Notes under the pieces: model-generated
Told to the model about the DNA's origin: nothing
The model's input: the letters and a program-made list of their open reading frames with translations, nothing else
The model's database searches: none
Assembly (NCBI GenBank): GCA_963169105.1
Contig: OY720639.1
Coordinates: forward strand, 96,484,559 to 96,548,558
Reading direction: 5' to 3'
Source: Ceriagrion tenellum
Lineage: Eukaryota; Arthropoda; Insecta; Odonata; Coenagrionidae
Length of the DNA: 64,000 nucleotides
Made by a program: the position numbers and the translations under genes
Shown here: positions 43,732 to 55,509 of the stretch, piece by piece
How positions within the stretch are numbered: the stretch's first letter is position 1
Layout: each line of letters starts with the position of its first letter

Positions 43732-44039
43732 TATATAGAAATAGGCCCTTGACAAGTTTCGAGATAGGAGCAGCTATTCATACACTCTCGAAGTCGGATC
43801 AAATAGCTTCAGTCAATTCGTTCCGGAGACTATGCAGGCCTTGTCACTTAACAGCGACCTTCAAATCATTTCCTGCTCGCTACCAACGACCGCGATGACT
43901 AAGGGAGAGGGAGTCTCTAGCTTAAGTGCAGTTTCTTGTATCTTTCCTTACCCCCATGGAAGCAACCGAAAGGGAGATTTTGTCGAGGGGTTTTCATGAG
44001 TATCTTCTTTCGTTTCAACCCTTGAGTTAGTTGGCAGCA

Positions 44040-44460
44040 GACCGCCATCCATCTCTCTTCTCAGCTTTTCGTTTGTGTTCAAAGTATATTCTGCAATTCA
44101 TATCCTTCATAATTTGGCTCATAAAATCTAGTCAGGGCCTTTCTCTTTTTTCCCTCAATTTTTCCTTCAATTATCCTTTTCACTTGATTATCGTGCCGTA
44201 GTAGATGTCCAATATGTTTAGCTCTCCTTTCTTTAATGATTCTCACTATGCTTCTTTCTTCTTGAGCTTTTTCAAATATTTCTTTATTCGATTTCCTTTC
44301 TGTTCAGCTTACTTTCAGAATTCTTCTGTAACACCATGCTTCAAAGGATAACAGTCTTTTCATTTCACTTTCCCCTACAGTCCACGATTCGCATCCATAT
44401 AGCGCATCACTCCCAACGTAGGTCTTCATTAAGTTTTTCCTTATCTCTAAACTAATGCTT
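44040..44460 (-). mobile_element. LINE fragment: RT C-terminus (family G), minus strand
   Basis: The minus-strand translation, with stops and shifts, gives LYGCESWTV, SFEAWCYRRILKVS, AQEERSIVRIIKERR, HIGHLLRHDNQ and IIEGKIEGKK. These are the same conserved blocks as in the 36.3-kb copy. It is an inactive, 5'-truncated insertion. Confidence 0.75.
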
Positions 44461-44989
44461 TTTGACGTTCATGAGTTTAAGCCAGGCAACACTGCCCGCC
44501 ATTAATGTGACTTTGAATAGTCCAAATGATGAATTAATTTCCAACAATAGACTAGAATGAAGGCAAAGAATCCGTGAAATAAAACTCCAACACTGGCCAA
44601 AAAAATTAAGCCTCTGCCAGATATTTTTTATCCAAATCATAAATCCTATGCCAATTCATGATATCTAATTGAAAATATAAATTAGCATGATGAATGCAAA
44701 AATGGCTTCGATATCTTCCCAATACATTGGGTTGGCACACGTTCCATTCTCACGCCAAAAAGTAAAGTGTTGGACAAACAGATTAAAATAATGGAAATAG
44801 TAAGAAGTAAATTCAATTAATCTCCCTAGAGTTTATTTTAGACTTCTAGTCAAAAACTTGAGTTGGCAGAAGAAATTCTGATAATTTTATAAACAGCATT
44901 GAATGGTATCGGTATTTTAGGTTAAAATGATTTTTTGTATTGGAGTTTGTGTATGTTTCGCTGATTTTTATCGTTCTCTGTTAAAAAGA

Positions 44990-45060
44990 TTTAAACCTCG
45001 AAGAAGGATTGAAAATAATCCTAAACGTCGGTAAGCAAAAATACCACAAAAACGGAAAAC
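44990..45060 (+). repeat. single hammerhead-like PLE module (H10)
   Basis: CCTCGAAGAA, hairpin GGATT-gaaaata-AATCC, TAAAC, GTCGGTAAG, then AAAAATACCAC. The stem II sequence differs from every other copy but still pairs. It is unpaired with any inverted copy, so it may be the natural 3' end of a decayed PLE. Confidence 0.4.
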
Positions 45061-45064
45061 CACA

Positions 45065-48000
45065 ACAAACTCAAGGAAGATTAATCAATTCAGTAGTCAA
45101 GAAACAAAATAGAATAATAATTTCGATGTTAATGACACAACGTTAACGATCCATAGCCCTATATATTTAAATCGGTGCAATTGCGAATAATATTCCACAA
45201 AACTGTTAAGCATTGCTCTGAGAACTTCACATTTACAAAACGAATGTAGCCAGATTCTCACAGTGGTTAGAATCAACCACAGTTTTGACAATGCGTGCCA
45301 CCATCGCCATGCATTGGTTTGAGCCGGAGTACTCATAATTAAATCCAACAACAGTTGTTTTATGGAGCCACTGTGGAGGAGTTCCGTTACCGAACGGAAA
45401 TTAGGCTGAGAATTTACACCTCCGCCGTGTCGACGGGAGTCACGTTCGTGTTTACGGGGAATTCGGTGACTGGGAGCACGGCTCCTGATCCGGTGCCCCT
45501 CCGTGAAGAATAATGGATTGATACCAGGGAATCGATTGGGCTTTCGGTAGGAGTGATGCGGGCATAACTGTACTCGAGGAGACGTATTTTTTCGACGAAT
45601 TGATTTGAATGGCGCTCAATTCTTGATACTTTTTTTACTTTCAGTGGAATTATGACGAGAAAAGCGGTAATGTAAACTTTACTCGAAATATTTTTGGCGG
45701 CAATATATCGGTGTGGATTTATTGGATTGCCTTGACTTCATAAAAGAATGTATGCCTCTAAATTACAGATCAGGCATCGTATTACCATCAGGCTCTGGAG
45801 TAGGATGGAATAACTATGTACGTGCATTGTAGGGGAGTGCCCAGCTCATTCAATAACTTGGAGGGCAAGGGTGTTATGATTTCATAATGCGTGTTATGGT
45901 CGGAATTTGCACCGGCTACAATAGAATCATCGAGTTCACCTTTTTTAATACTACTCATTGCTACTCATTACGTACGTCCTACGAAAAAAGAACTCCTTCA
46001 TTATATATGAGTTCCACCAGATCAGTCCACAGACAACGTCATGCATGTAGGATAAAATTAAGATTCATGTAGAATTTAAGCGTTAACCGTTAATATTGTG
46101 GAGCGGAGAGCTGCGGCAAGCTTTGGCTAGGCGACCGCAAATGATCAATTATCGAAAAATAAGATAAAAAAGTTGAAAAATTCACCTTGGATGGTATAAA
46201 TGAGCTCTGTTAACACGGGATTGGGTCTGCATTGACTGTGAACATGGACCCGCCAGCAAGGGAAAGAGAAAAAGAACCGTTTCTCGGCGTAATCCCCTAT
46301 TCAGGACGGAAGAGCGCACGTGGAACTAGAAGTAGTAGCGAACTTTCATTTCAACCAACGAAAAAAAACCCTCTAAAACTCACTGAAAATCAACAGTTTC
46401 GTGTAGCGGGCGTTCGTTTTTGCCCGAGCTTTCTAAACCGCGGATCGTACGGGGGTGTTAAGGTGATAAAAAAATAACTCCTGTTCGGCGGAAACTCACG
46501 GAGCGCCGACTGTGTGGAAGCATTCATTATCTCTCGTGCACGACGCACTTAGTTTATAACTCGGTCGCTCGGAATCCAATAATACGAGGAGGCGCCTCAC
46601 AAGAAACGCTTCGCTTCAATAACCTTGGCAAGATTTTCAGCAGGCAACTTCTAGATTTCATCGAAAACTAGTGATAGAAAACACAGAGGTTAAGGCTTTC
46701 GCTACATTGGCAGCCTCCCAGAGCAGTAGTTAAATTTCCACCTTTCCTGCGTTAAAAACAATAAATATCAAAGCCATTTCCACACGGTTAGAATATTAAG
46801 GTGAATAATGAATACTTATGTATCTTTAGTCTATCAGCAAGACTGAAAATTAAAGATGAGGTTTCCTTGCTTTTTTAGGGCGGAATAATTACGATAGTAT
46901 TTAAGTCTCTGTTAATTGTTAGTTCATGTCTTATAGATGATAGGGCAAAACTTCTCATTTGATATTATTTGTAATTGCTATCTTTGGGCGTAGATGACAT
47001 TTTACTATTCTTACCACTAAAAAAGTGTTTAAAAATAGTTTTTAATAAAAAATATGCTGCTCTGGGCTGACCGAACCCATGATTTACCTCCGGCTACTCA
47101 GTGGCTGGCGAAATAGCCACGGGAATCGGTGAGAAGCCTTTTAGTTTTCGGGTGCCGGGAGTGAGATTTGTTCACGTATAGAAGATAGAGAAGAACTGTT
47201 GACCAAATATTCATCATGTAACGGCCAGTTGGATAAATGATGAGGTTTTGAAGAGCAATGCACTTAACATTCCATCACTCTCTCAAAATAAGTGGATACG
47301 AATTCAAAACACAAGTCTTTCATTGCATGCTATAAGAGGGGAAGCAAATAATTTCTCAGTGAGGCAATTTTTAGGTAAAGATATAATTTATTATTTAGCT
47401 ATTTCATCAAAATCATTGATGATTTTAATTTATATATTTCTCCTCGTCTCCATATGCTCACTCAAGTTTCTAGGCTTAACTGATTAATTATTCACCAAAT
47501 CTTGTTTTAATCATAGCTCATGGAATAGGAGAATTTAGCTATATTTACATTTCAGCTAATTAGTTATTAATTGAATCGTTACTAATCACGGAATGTGAAT
47601 AGTTTTTCAAGACACTCAGTGGTTTAAGAAGGAGGTATTCCAGAAGCTTCGTCATAACCTTCAAATTCATGTAACAGAGTTAAATCATATACGATAGAAA
47701 TATTGCATCGTGTGAGAATGTCCTTCTAAAAACTGATAATGCTAGTGGGATGCCAATACGATAAGTGATTCCCATTCAAAGAAATGTTGGCTCTCTTTTA
47801 AAACGATAGGAAAACGAGAATTACGGATACAATTTTAAGAAAGCCGTTTACTAAGACTGAATCAATGTACATGGATATACCTATTCATATTTTTTAGCCT
47901 AGTATTTATTAAAAATACTACAGTTCCATTTACGTTCAATAAACCGTCTCTTTTAGAGTTTTGTGCCCCGAACCTTTTGACTAGATCTAATTTGATTTGG

Positions 48001-48465
48001 AAGAGGAGAAAGAATCCCGCCATGGTCGGCAGACACTGGTCAGTGCAACGCGGAAATCCAAACGTTGGGAGAGGAGGGATGGTTCGAGTAGGACACTGCA
48101 TGATGCACGGAAGGTAGGCCGAGCCACGAGAGCGAACCACCTGCAAAAGATTCGAGCTATTTGATACCCGCGATTTCCAGGTGTGCTCGGCGGAGTGTAA
48201 CGTTTTCAGAGCCGCGGCGATTTCGTCGGTCAATCGGAGAGAGACGTAGTCACATTAACGCCGACGTTCGAGGGAGAAATAACTCCTCACTCGCCATCGT
48301 AAATCAAGCCGGAAAGGATGTGGGATCATCCATCTGTGGACGGAACACCCTTGTACCTCGTCGTTAATGAAGTAGGTTTCACCGAGATAGTGGGATAAAA
48401 TTCACTTTTTCATATTTTTGCTCATTAATCCAGGTTTGGCTCATCCGTTATTCATACCTACTCTT
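45065..48465. other. no recognised gene
   Basis: TATAAA at 46195-46200 lies 44 bases before an ATG (46244) that opens 77 codons beginning MDPPAREREKEPFLG. This could be a gene start, but no splice donor or known domain supports it. A 123-codon minus frame at 47.86-48.23 kb is unrecognised and would need a non-ATG start. CpG-rich bits lie near 45.4-45.55 kb. Confidence 0.35.
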
Positions 48466-48469
48466 ACTC

Positions 48470-48960
48470 CAAAGGCCATTTATATCCAAGTTTTTTTTTT
48501 TAATTAGCCACAACAACATGTCCCCTCCAACTCTTTCGATCCATTGCATCCTCCTCCGCAGCTTCAACCATTTCCAAATCTATCTTTACTTGGTTCCACT
48601 ATCTCTGTCGCGGTCTTCCCCAGGGTCGTCTTCCTTCTGGATTTATTCTCAAACCCTCCTTCTTCACACAACCATCCTCTTTTCTTAACAAGTGTTCTGC
48701 CCATCTCATTCTTGTGCTCTTAATCTCACTTATGATATCGGCATTCTTGTAAAGATCCATTATTTCCTTAATGTACTTTCCTCTCCACCTTCCTTATAGG
48801 CCCGTAGATCTTTCGTAACATCTTGTTTTCAAATACTATCAATTTCTTCTCCTCTTTCTTATTTCTCAGTTACTTACTTATTTCTCAGTTTCCATGTTTC
48901 GGATCCATAGCGCAATACTATGGGCAGATACTTGTTTTGCACAATCTAATTTTTGTTCTT
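48470..48960 (-). mobile_element. LINE fragment: RT C-terminus (family J), copy 1
   Basis: The minus strand encodes GSETWKL and then, after stops, VFENKMLRKIYGP, WRGKYIKEIMDLYKNADIIS, TRMRWAEHLLRK, EGGFE and RPWG blocks. These match the copy at 58.3-58.75 kb at about 90 percent by eye. The order YGSETW - FE-KxLRKIYG - DLYKxxDI - RxRWAGHLxR - GRP is the C-terminus of a second endonuclease/reverse-transcriptase LINE family, distinct from family G. In-frame stops show decay. Confidence 0.75.
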
Positions 48961-48969
48961 CATAGATTT

Positions 48970-49710
48970 TACTTTAAACCCGGGATAAAGAGGTTTCCAA
49001 ATAGTTCAGGCCTGAGTGAGGATTTCGGTGGGGCTGAAAGTTGTAATTACGCTTCGCAGTAAGTTTAAACTTTCTCTGAAAGCTCAGTACGCCACGTGCT
49101 TCATATTTCTTCACATCCAGCCGGGAATAACGCCGTTCGGGGATATAACGATAACACAAATACTGGTTTACAGGAAGTGCGAGATGAACTTCAATACATC
49201 TGGTGCAACTAAATTGTAAATACTAAATTGTAAGTTTGAGGAAGCAATTTAGCCGCATAAAATGCGATACAAACACCAATTAGCTGGCAGTCTGATGCAT
49301 TTAATTTAACCCAAGCTAAGTTGATATTAAATACACTTATAGGAAGCGCCATTTGTAGGCTGATAAGCGCAGATTTTTAAAAACCAGGCATTATAGAAAA
49401 AAAGGGTCCTCTATCCGATCACATTCAAACTCTACGCATAATTTTTCCAAAAATCAGCCTTAGAATTATATTGGTAGGAAGATACAGATATATGTAGCAT
49501 AAATAAAATGTAGTAGTTTTTCCACCCTTCATAAAAAAGTTACGGAGGACAGAGTTTCATTTATTGTTATTTTTAATTTAGGGTACTGCAAGGGCAGCTC
49601 TTTATTCTCGCCTTATCTTTTCCTTTATTTATCATCCGTCATTTTTTATTTATTTTTTATATTTGGCATCATTTATTTATTCTATAGCCCCTATTTTTTT
49701 CATTTTCGTT
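48970..49710. other. no recognised feature
   Basis: AT-rich sequence ending in T-rich (ATTT)-like low-complexity DNA at 49.62-49.70 kb that leads into the SINE. Confidence 0.4.
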
Positions 49711-49716
49711 TCATTG

Positions 49717-49926
49717 CCGGCCCCGGTGGCAGCGGGGTAAAGTCCTCGCCTGCTAAACCGAGGGTCGCGGGTTCGAGTCCAGTTTTCCACCACCCAGGGC
49801 ATGGATGTATGTAAAGTTCTGTTGGTCCGGTCCCTGGAAATCCTGATGACAAGCTCGATCCAAGAGCCTATCGGGATTCCGGGGACATACGGGCCAACAG
49901 AATCGTCCGGCAAGCAAAAAAAAAAT
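49717..49926 (+). repeat. tRNA-derived SINE with a different body
   Basis: The head GGCCCCGGTGGCAGCGGGGT, then the B box GGTTCGAGTCC (49770-49780), is nearly identical to the 18.9-kb SINE. The body after CCAGTTTTCCACCACCCAGG differs: it contains GTTCTGTTGGTCCGG and GGGACATACGGGCCAACAGA, an imperfect inverted pair, and ends in an A-rich tail. This suggests one head shared by two SINE subfamilies. Confidence 0.8.
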
Positions 49927-49929
49927 CCT

Positions 49930-51480
49930 TTGTCTCGATTCGGGACGGTCTCGTAGGGTGGCAGGCGTCAGCTTCAAGTCAAGTTCTATTTATCCATCCC
50001 AGGGGAAAATTACAAAAAAAACAAAAAGCAATTTTTTAGTAGCAAAACGCGCGATGTCAATATAAATTTATGGCACTGCAGTTAGCTCTTTGTTCTGAAA
50101 AAAGTACAGATGAATACATATTTTAGTCGACTAAAGTGCATACTAAAACCTTTGGTTCTCATTACTAAAACATTCCATCAGTGAAGAAATATTATCTAAA
50201 CGATTCAAACAAAGAGGAGGACTTTATTATTTGTTTTGGCTTGTTGAGTCACGAGCAAACCTTCACAACGCGTAAAAAAAGGAATATAATAGGAGGTTTC
50301 ACCCGCCTCCCGGCCTCCGGGGGCTGATTATCGACCTCCTGCCCGTTAATATGAGTGAATATTCATAATTTTGGGAGGATTAGGATCCAAAGAGTCGACC
50401 TTGGCCCACTGCCAGAGACCAATTTGTCTTGCTCCCGAAATTGCGCAAACAGGATGTGAACAGTGAGGGAAGGAGAGCCTCCAATCTTCTCCACCGCTCT
50501 TCGGAGCGCGCACGTCCAGTCGTGATGAACGCGAGTACGGTAAAGTGTGCGAGAAAAGGCGAGAAAAAATCCACATTCCCCCTCTTCAATCCAAATTACC
50601 TTCTCGAAATTGGTACAGGACACGTGTAACATGCTCCGCAAGTATGGGTCTAAACGACAGCGGCGTGACTACTGAGTATTTCTCGCCGTTCTGGTAAGTT
50701 CCCCGCGCTCGTGGGTGAAGAATAAAAACGGAAGGACAAGGAGCCGGGGATGGTGAAAATATCGAAAGTTTCAATTGCAAATAAATTTATATCTTACTCC
50801 ACCTCTTAAGCATCAGAGTGTCTAATGGACCAGCGAATCGACACCGAGGCGCCGAAAACTGAGAGAAAAACAGTTTTCTGCCGACAATTCACAGAAGCCG
50901 GGTGCCCCAGGGTTGGTGTGTTCGACTCTCAAACCAAGAGTCGCAATGTTCAGACCAATTGGCGATAAAAAAGTGATTGTTTTCGGAAAAATGCATGAAA
51001 AGAAAAAAATATTGGTACAAGACGACGAGAATTTTCAATCCTCTGCAAGTTACTCAAAATATCCGGCTCTACTGTTGAGAGGCATCAGCGTTGAGGTAGA
51101 TAGAGCTCGCCCACCTTCGATGCGAGAAGCGACATATTGCTTTTTGAGTTAAAAAATAACACTGGCCAGGGTTCCGTTCCTGAGTTCCATTCATTTGCAA
51201 CGTTCTAAGATACGCCCCAGTAGGTGATGCTCGCTAACGCTTTCATCTTTTGGTCTATTGTGCAGTTAATCGTGGTGGTGCCAAAATAATGGTCTGTCAG
51301 GTTTGCGGACCTTCTACGTCCCCTTTTCAGGAATTACTTTTTTAGCACATTTTAAAACAGCGAGCTCAAAAAAATAGCAATATTACAAATCGTAGGAATT
51401 GTTAATTTTCCTGATCAGTTAAATATCTTTTTCAAGTAATAAACGAGTGAAAACATCAAATTATTAAAATTTCGCGGTCC
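49930..51480. other. no recognised gene; GC-rich patch at 50.3-50.65 kb
   Basis: Several overlapping frames of 66-92 codons on both strands in the GC-rich patch are shadows of one another. No domain recognised. Confidence 0.4.
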
Positions 51481-51488
51481 ATGTATGT

Positions 51489-51652
51489 CAAGCACTGTTG
51501 TTTTTTTTTTGGGTAATCTACGTCAGGATTTTGCCGAGCCAATATTTACCGGAGACCTCGTCATTCAGCCCTGACGAGGTCTCCGGAAAAGGAGAAGAAC
51601 CGTTGGCTTGGCAAATTCCTGACGCGGATTACCCAATAAACAACAGTGCTTG
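51489..51652. mobile_element. PLE-type palindrome with variant module (H11)
   Basis: Inverted arms at about 51489-51562 and 51572-51652 (CAAGCACTGTTG with CAACAGTGCTTG; GGGTAATC with GATTACCC). The plus-strand module reads CCTGACGAGG, TCTCC-ggaaaa-GGAGA, AGAACC, GTTGGCTTGG. The first and third boxes are variants of those in the other copies, but stem II again pairs with its own new sequence. Confidence 0.5.
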
Positions 51653-51659
51653 AGTGAAA

Positions 51660-52440
51660 ATGTGATACCAAAGTTACACAAGGATGGAAAAGTTTTGACA
51701 TACTTACTCCGCAACGCGTTTTATACCACGTTTATCTTGTAGCCAAAGTCAAGTACTTATAGATCGCATTTTTTTTGTTTGTCAAAATTTAAGGGCGCAA
51801 ACTGACATCCTGTAGATATCGACACGAGAAAAAGTGTCATATTTTCACTGATATCAGGCAGAAAATCATCGGATATTGATAATAGGATACAGATAATAAT
51901 TTGCTTACCGTAAAACAATTGATACAACTGGACCACTACCACTTTTGAGGATAATGTCCAGGAATATTGTTGATTAAGTGAGAGTGAGCGATTTCGGAAA
52001 ACTCACAACAGGCCCCAGGGGGGTTGTGTTTGAAATCGCTCGGAATAATTCCGTGTACGAAAGTATGAAGTCACGTGGTACAACAACGAATGGTTGGAGA
52101 TTTCTGTGAGTTTTACCCACAAGAATGGAAAACTCACACATCCGATATATCTTTTTATTGTGCCTTTTATCACTATATTTAACACCATTAACAATATTCC
52201 TGAGAGAAATACTCGATAGGAAAGGCCGGGTGAGATTTTTACGCTTGGTTTTTCAATATATCAAAATTTCTAAACCTTTCTCAACCAAAAACAATCCCTC
52301 AGCAAGGCAAATCAAATCGATACGAGTCAGGAATATTGGCAAATGGCAACGAGAAACCTTAAACACTCATTCATAGCAGAGAAAAACGAGCTGATTGTAC
52401 TCAGTATCCATAAATAAGGAGCTGTTGTGAGGGAGCACTT
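51660..52440. other. no recognised feature
   Basis: The words TCCGAGCGATTTC/GAAATCGCTC (51.99 and 52.03 kb), and further matches near 52.09 and 52.11 kb, form a small imperfect inverted pair. Otherwise nothing. Confidence 0.35.
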
Positions 52441-52449
52441 ATATTTCAT

Positions 52450-52545
52450 CGAGCTATTCACGGATGGGCCGGGATCTGTGACGGAAGCTGTTGCTGCAAT
52501 AAAGGTCGCAGGTTCATATCTTGCCGCGGGCATTTGTGTTTTTAT
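52450..52545 (+). repeat. degenerate tRNA-like SINE head
   Basis: AAGGTCGCAGGTTCATATCTTGCCGCGGGCA resembles a T arm with a decayed B box (GGTTCATATCT at 52511-52521), like the head of the SINE families above. The A box is not clear. Confidence 0.4.
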
Positions 52546-52679
52546 TGCGAAATGGTGCAGTAAATTGCACGGTAATTTCTGTCCTGAACGACCTCAGCCG
52601 TTGGTACGAAAAAAACTCTTAAATATCGCCACTCCTATGAGCTTCTTACGGACACACCCAAGAAAAGAGCAACAAAATC

Positions 52680-53035
52680 ATGGGTTTCGTAAAGAGAAGG
52701 CAAGCTGCACTCAATGCCTTCACCTTGCGGGAAGTGACGCCTCATGTTGACGAGGCAAGTGCATTATCAACGTGCGGCCATCAACTTGATTCCTCTATCT
52801 TGACGCCATTGGAAAAGGAGTGGAGGACATCGGGAACACTCTTTTGCATATTAAAAATCTTAACGGGGCTGAAAACCTATATAAATTTGACTCTGCTTTA
52901 ACGATTTCCTCCATACTTGCATTAATCGTTTTCTTCAGTACACCGATTCATTTACACCCTCTTGTTCTTAAGACTACGCATCCCTTATTGGTAGATTACC
53001 CTTCCCTTATTGGTATCTTGAGAAATAATAAGTAA
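52680..53035 (+). pseudogene. possible decayed coding segment with a membrane helix
   Basis: Frame 1 from 52680 (MGFVKRRQAALNAFTLREVT) runs to about 52840. There the frame beginning VEDIGNTLLHIKNLNGAENL takes over with a one-base shift and continues into a hydrophobic stretch (ISSILALIVFFS). The two halves together look like a stalk followed by a transmembrane segment. No homologue is recognised. The frameshift and lack of context make it at best a pseudogene; chance is also possible. Confidence 0.2.
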
Positions 53036-53049
53036 TTATATAAATGTAT

Positions 53050-53900
53050 GAAGTCTTAGCTCCAGTCACGTGTTCCGATGCAGTGAAGGCAGCTATTCAA
53101 GCTTTCGCTTCTCCAGCGATTTAATCTTTGAGAAAATTTCCACGCTGACTAATTAGTACAAAAAGGAAAGAATCGTGGATCTCAGGGGAACTTTTACGAC
53201 CTACGTTGTTAATCAGCGTAAGTTTTTTTACCTTCAAATTATTGAAAACAAGAGTACTGCAACAAATAAAATACAATTTGCTTATAACGGGGTTAGCAAT
53301 AAGCGTAAATGTCCCAAGTAAAATTGTAGCTACCAAGGTAAGAACTTCAGACTTTTAATGGGCTAATATTCAAGACGATTAGGAATACGGATGAATAGTC
53401 CAGGGCAGAAATGAACGCTAAGGAAGAGTTTTTCGGGAAAAAAGAAAGAAAAATAATTAAGATAAACTTTGATTGAGGACCGAAATCTTACGTAATTTAA
53501 CTTTTGGGCAATAAAAAGCTTTGAAAATAAAATTGCATAAAAATAATTTCAAATCTGATCGAAAGTTTCAGAGAGAAGCGTAATAAGAGTATGAAATAAA
53601 AATAGGGGGAAGAGATGAAATGCGCCAATCATAGTTATCATAGTTGAGTATCATCAGACAAGAATTAACCGGGGGATATTAATTGCTAGAAGGGCATTTT
53701 AATGCTTTATTCTCGATTTCTAAAATTAAAATAAACATGTAAATTGCTGCAGCGAACAATGTACAGATTCTCTTACATTAACCGCTTCTAAGCTAAATAA
53801 TGCCGACATTATGATACATGTATTCATGGATAAAAGGGCACATTCTGTTTCTGGGTCATTTAAAAAAGCATAATAAATATCCGAAAATGATATTACAATT
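53050..53900. other. no recognised feature
   Basis: AT-rich, short frames only. Confidence 0.4.
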
Positions 53901-53935
53901 AATTAATCTCACATTTAAAGTTTTCACATATTGAA

Positions 53936-54968
53936 ATGAGTCCAGACATGAAGACTGGGGAAAAAATAGAAATTTTAGGCTGCAATAATACGAGAGCAAT
54001 AATCGCAGTTCCCAGCACAATTCTAAGTATTAAGGAGCACAAATCTATCCTACACTGTCGGAATACCATTTCTGAAACATTAAGCGTCGACACTAGAGGT
54101 GGGAATTTCAGTTCATTTTGTGGATTCGGTTCATGGGATTTGATTCGTGGCAATGATTCGGTTCTTTAAATCGTTCATAATGAACCGAATGAACCAAATC
54201 CACGAGTGAATCTCGAATCCATGTGAATCTCGAATCCGTGTGAATCTCGAATCCATGTGAACCTCGAATCCAACTGAATCTCGAATCCATGTGAATCTGT
54301 CGACTTACTGCATTTCAAATATTAGTGTGCGAAATAACAAACAAAAAGGTGAAATGTGATGCTCCAATTCGGAAACACAAGACATTTGACAAGGTGTTTC
54401 AAGGGTATTCAAAGGGTTCTTATTGAACGATTTGGATTCGGCGGATTTGAATCTCCCATCAAATCGTTCATTTTGAACGATTCGAGTGGAAAGCGTAGTT
54501 TCAATTCATTCGGTTCATGCCACTGAATCGTTCATTCTGAACGATTCATTCATGAACGACACACCTCTAGTCGACACTACTTCTCCGGTCAAGTCAGAGC
54601 TTTCAAAAGAGTACTTCATGCATGTCCCCGACCCTTGTGCAGTCACCGTACAAACCACAGACATGCCCACCCACGATTATATCACAGCCGTATCGGGAAA
54701 TCTTTCTCGCTCGGCGGATATCAAATGTTCGTCTCGACGGAAAATGAAGGTAGGGGAACAGGTTTTGGTGAGTGATGAAACTGAAGACCGCCCTCTCGAA
54801 AAGAAGATTCTAGTTCGTTCAGCCGGATCTGCCTCAACCTGCGCCGCGTTTAACAAGACGTTGCCTATGTGCACAGCAAACAAGCCAATACGGTTATGGG
54901 GGTACCAAGCCATCATTCATGCCACGCCGTGCCCTGGTGTTACATATCGGGGACAGTTAACAGTATAG
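53936..54968 (+). pseudogene. open reading frame split by a hAT MITE
   Basis: An ATG at 53936 opens a frame that is interrupted at 54094 by the MITE. The same phase resumes in the duplicated target at 54570 and stays open to a stop at 54966-54968. Ignoring the 476-bp insertion and one target copy, the frame would be 182 codons, long for chance in DNA this AT-rich. The downstream part contains VPDPCAVTVQTTDMPTHDY and KMKVGEQVLVSDETED. I recognise no family. An in-frame stop lies about 11 codons upstream of the ATG. It could be a former intronless gene, an exon or a relic of another mobile element. Confidence 0.35.
54094..54569. mobile_element. hAT-type MITE with 8-bp TSD and internal minisatellite
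   Basis: Ends TAGAGGTGGG and, inverted from the right, TAGAGGTGTG fit hAT termini. Exact 8-bp flanks GTCGACAC at 54086-54093 and 54570-54577 are the target duplication. Inside, the unit GTGAATCTCGAATCCAT is repeated about five times (54207-54297), and inverted AACGATTC/GAATCGTT words recur towards both ends. There is no transposase. Confidence 0.8.
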
Positions 54969-54969
54969 T

Positions 54970-55345
54970 AATGGGATCAACCGCCGTTGCATTGGCTATT
55001 GTCCTGCTTACTTCTCACACACGCTTTTCCAGCTCAGCGGTCAATTAAGTTGTCCGCTTTCTATTTACATGCCGGGCACAATAATGTACTAGGTCTTCTC
55101 CACGGACAGAATCACGACATGTGGAGCATGGCGATCTTTTCCGTGATTTTATCTCTCTTCTAAAAAGAATGGGGAGGCGTCCAGCATTTTATAGTTTCGC
55201 CAAAGCGTTAAATAGACAAGCTGCATCGAGGGAGTGTCCCTTCGCCTACAATGAAGATTTTTTCACGAATCTATACCAAAGTATAAGCAGAAAGGTTGTG
55301 TCAGGCGAGACTTTGTGGAACTTGCTTAGCATTGTGAAATGAAAG
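54970..55345 (+). other. unrecognised frame next to a palindrome
   Basis: A 73-codon frame (55121-55342) contains RRPAFYSFAKALNRQAASRE and YNEDFFTNLYQSISRKVV. Its last codons fall inside the left arm of the palindrome at 55331, so its end was probably created by that insertion. The composition is more coding-like than most frames here, but I recognise no family. Confidence 0.2.
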
Positions 55346-55507
55346 CTGTAACTTAGCAATTCTACATAACCTTTATTAACGACCTAGGTTTAGACTTCTG
55401 AAGTCATCAGGTGATCTGATGGTGACTTTATAAGTCTAAACCTAGGTCGTTAATTACGTTTATGTGGAATTATTCAGTTACAGCGGTTACAGCTTTCATT
55501 TCACAAT
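55331..55507. mobile_element. PLE-type palindrome with two modules (H12)
   Basis: ATTGTGAAATGAAAGCTGTA and its complement bound the structure. Inside are two inverted modules, each with the full box order: CTGAT, GACTT-cag-AAGTC, TAAACCTAGGTCGTTAAT on the minus strand; and CTGATG, GACTT-tat-AAGTC, TAAACCTAGGTCGTTAAT on the plus strand. The third box is TAAAC, where other copies have GAAAC. Confidence 0.6.
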
Positions 55508-55509
55508 AT

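Noticed and set aside
46195..46477. TATA box followed by a 77-codon frame starting MDPPARERE
   Set aside because: Spacing is possible, but no initiator, splice donor or known domain was found, so I did not list it as a gene.
47862..48233. 123-codon minus frame as a gene
   Set aside because: It would need a non-ATG start, and the sequence turns AT-rich and unrecognisable after the first third.
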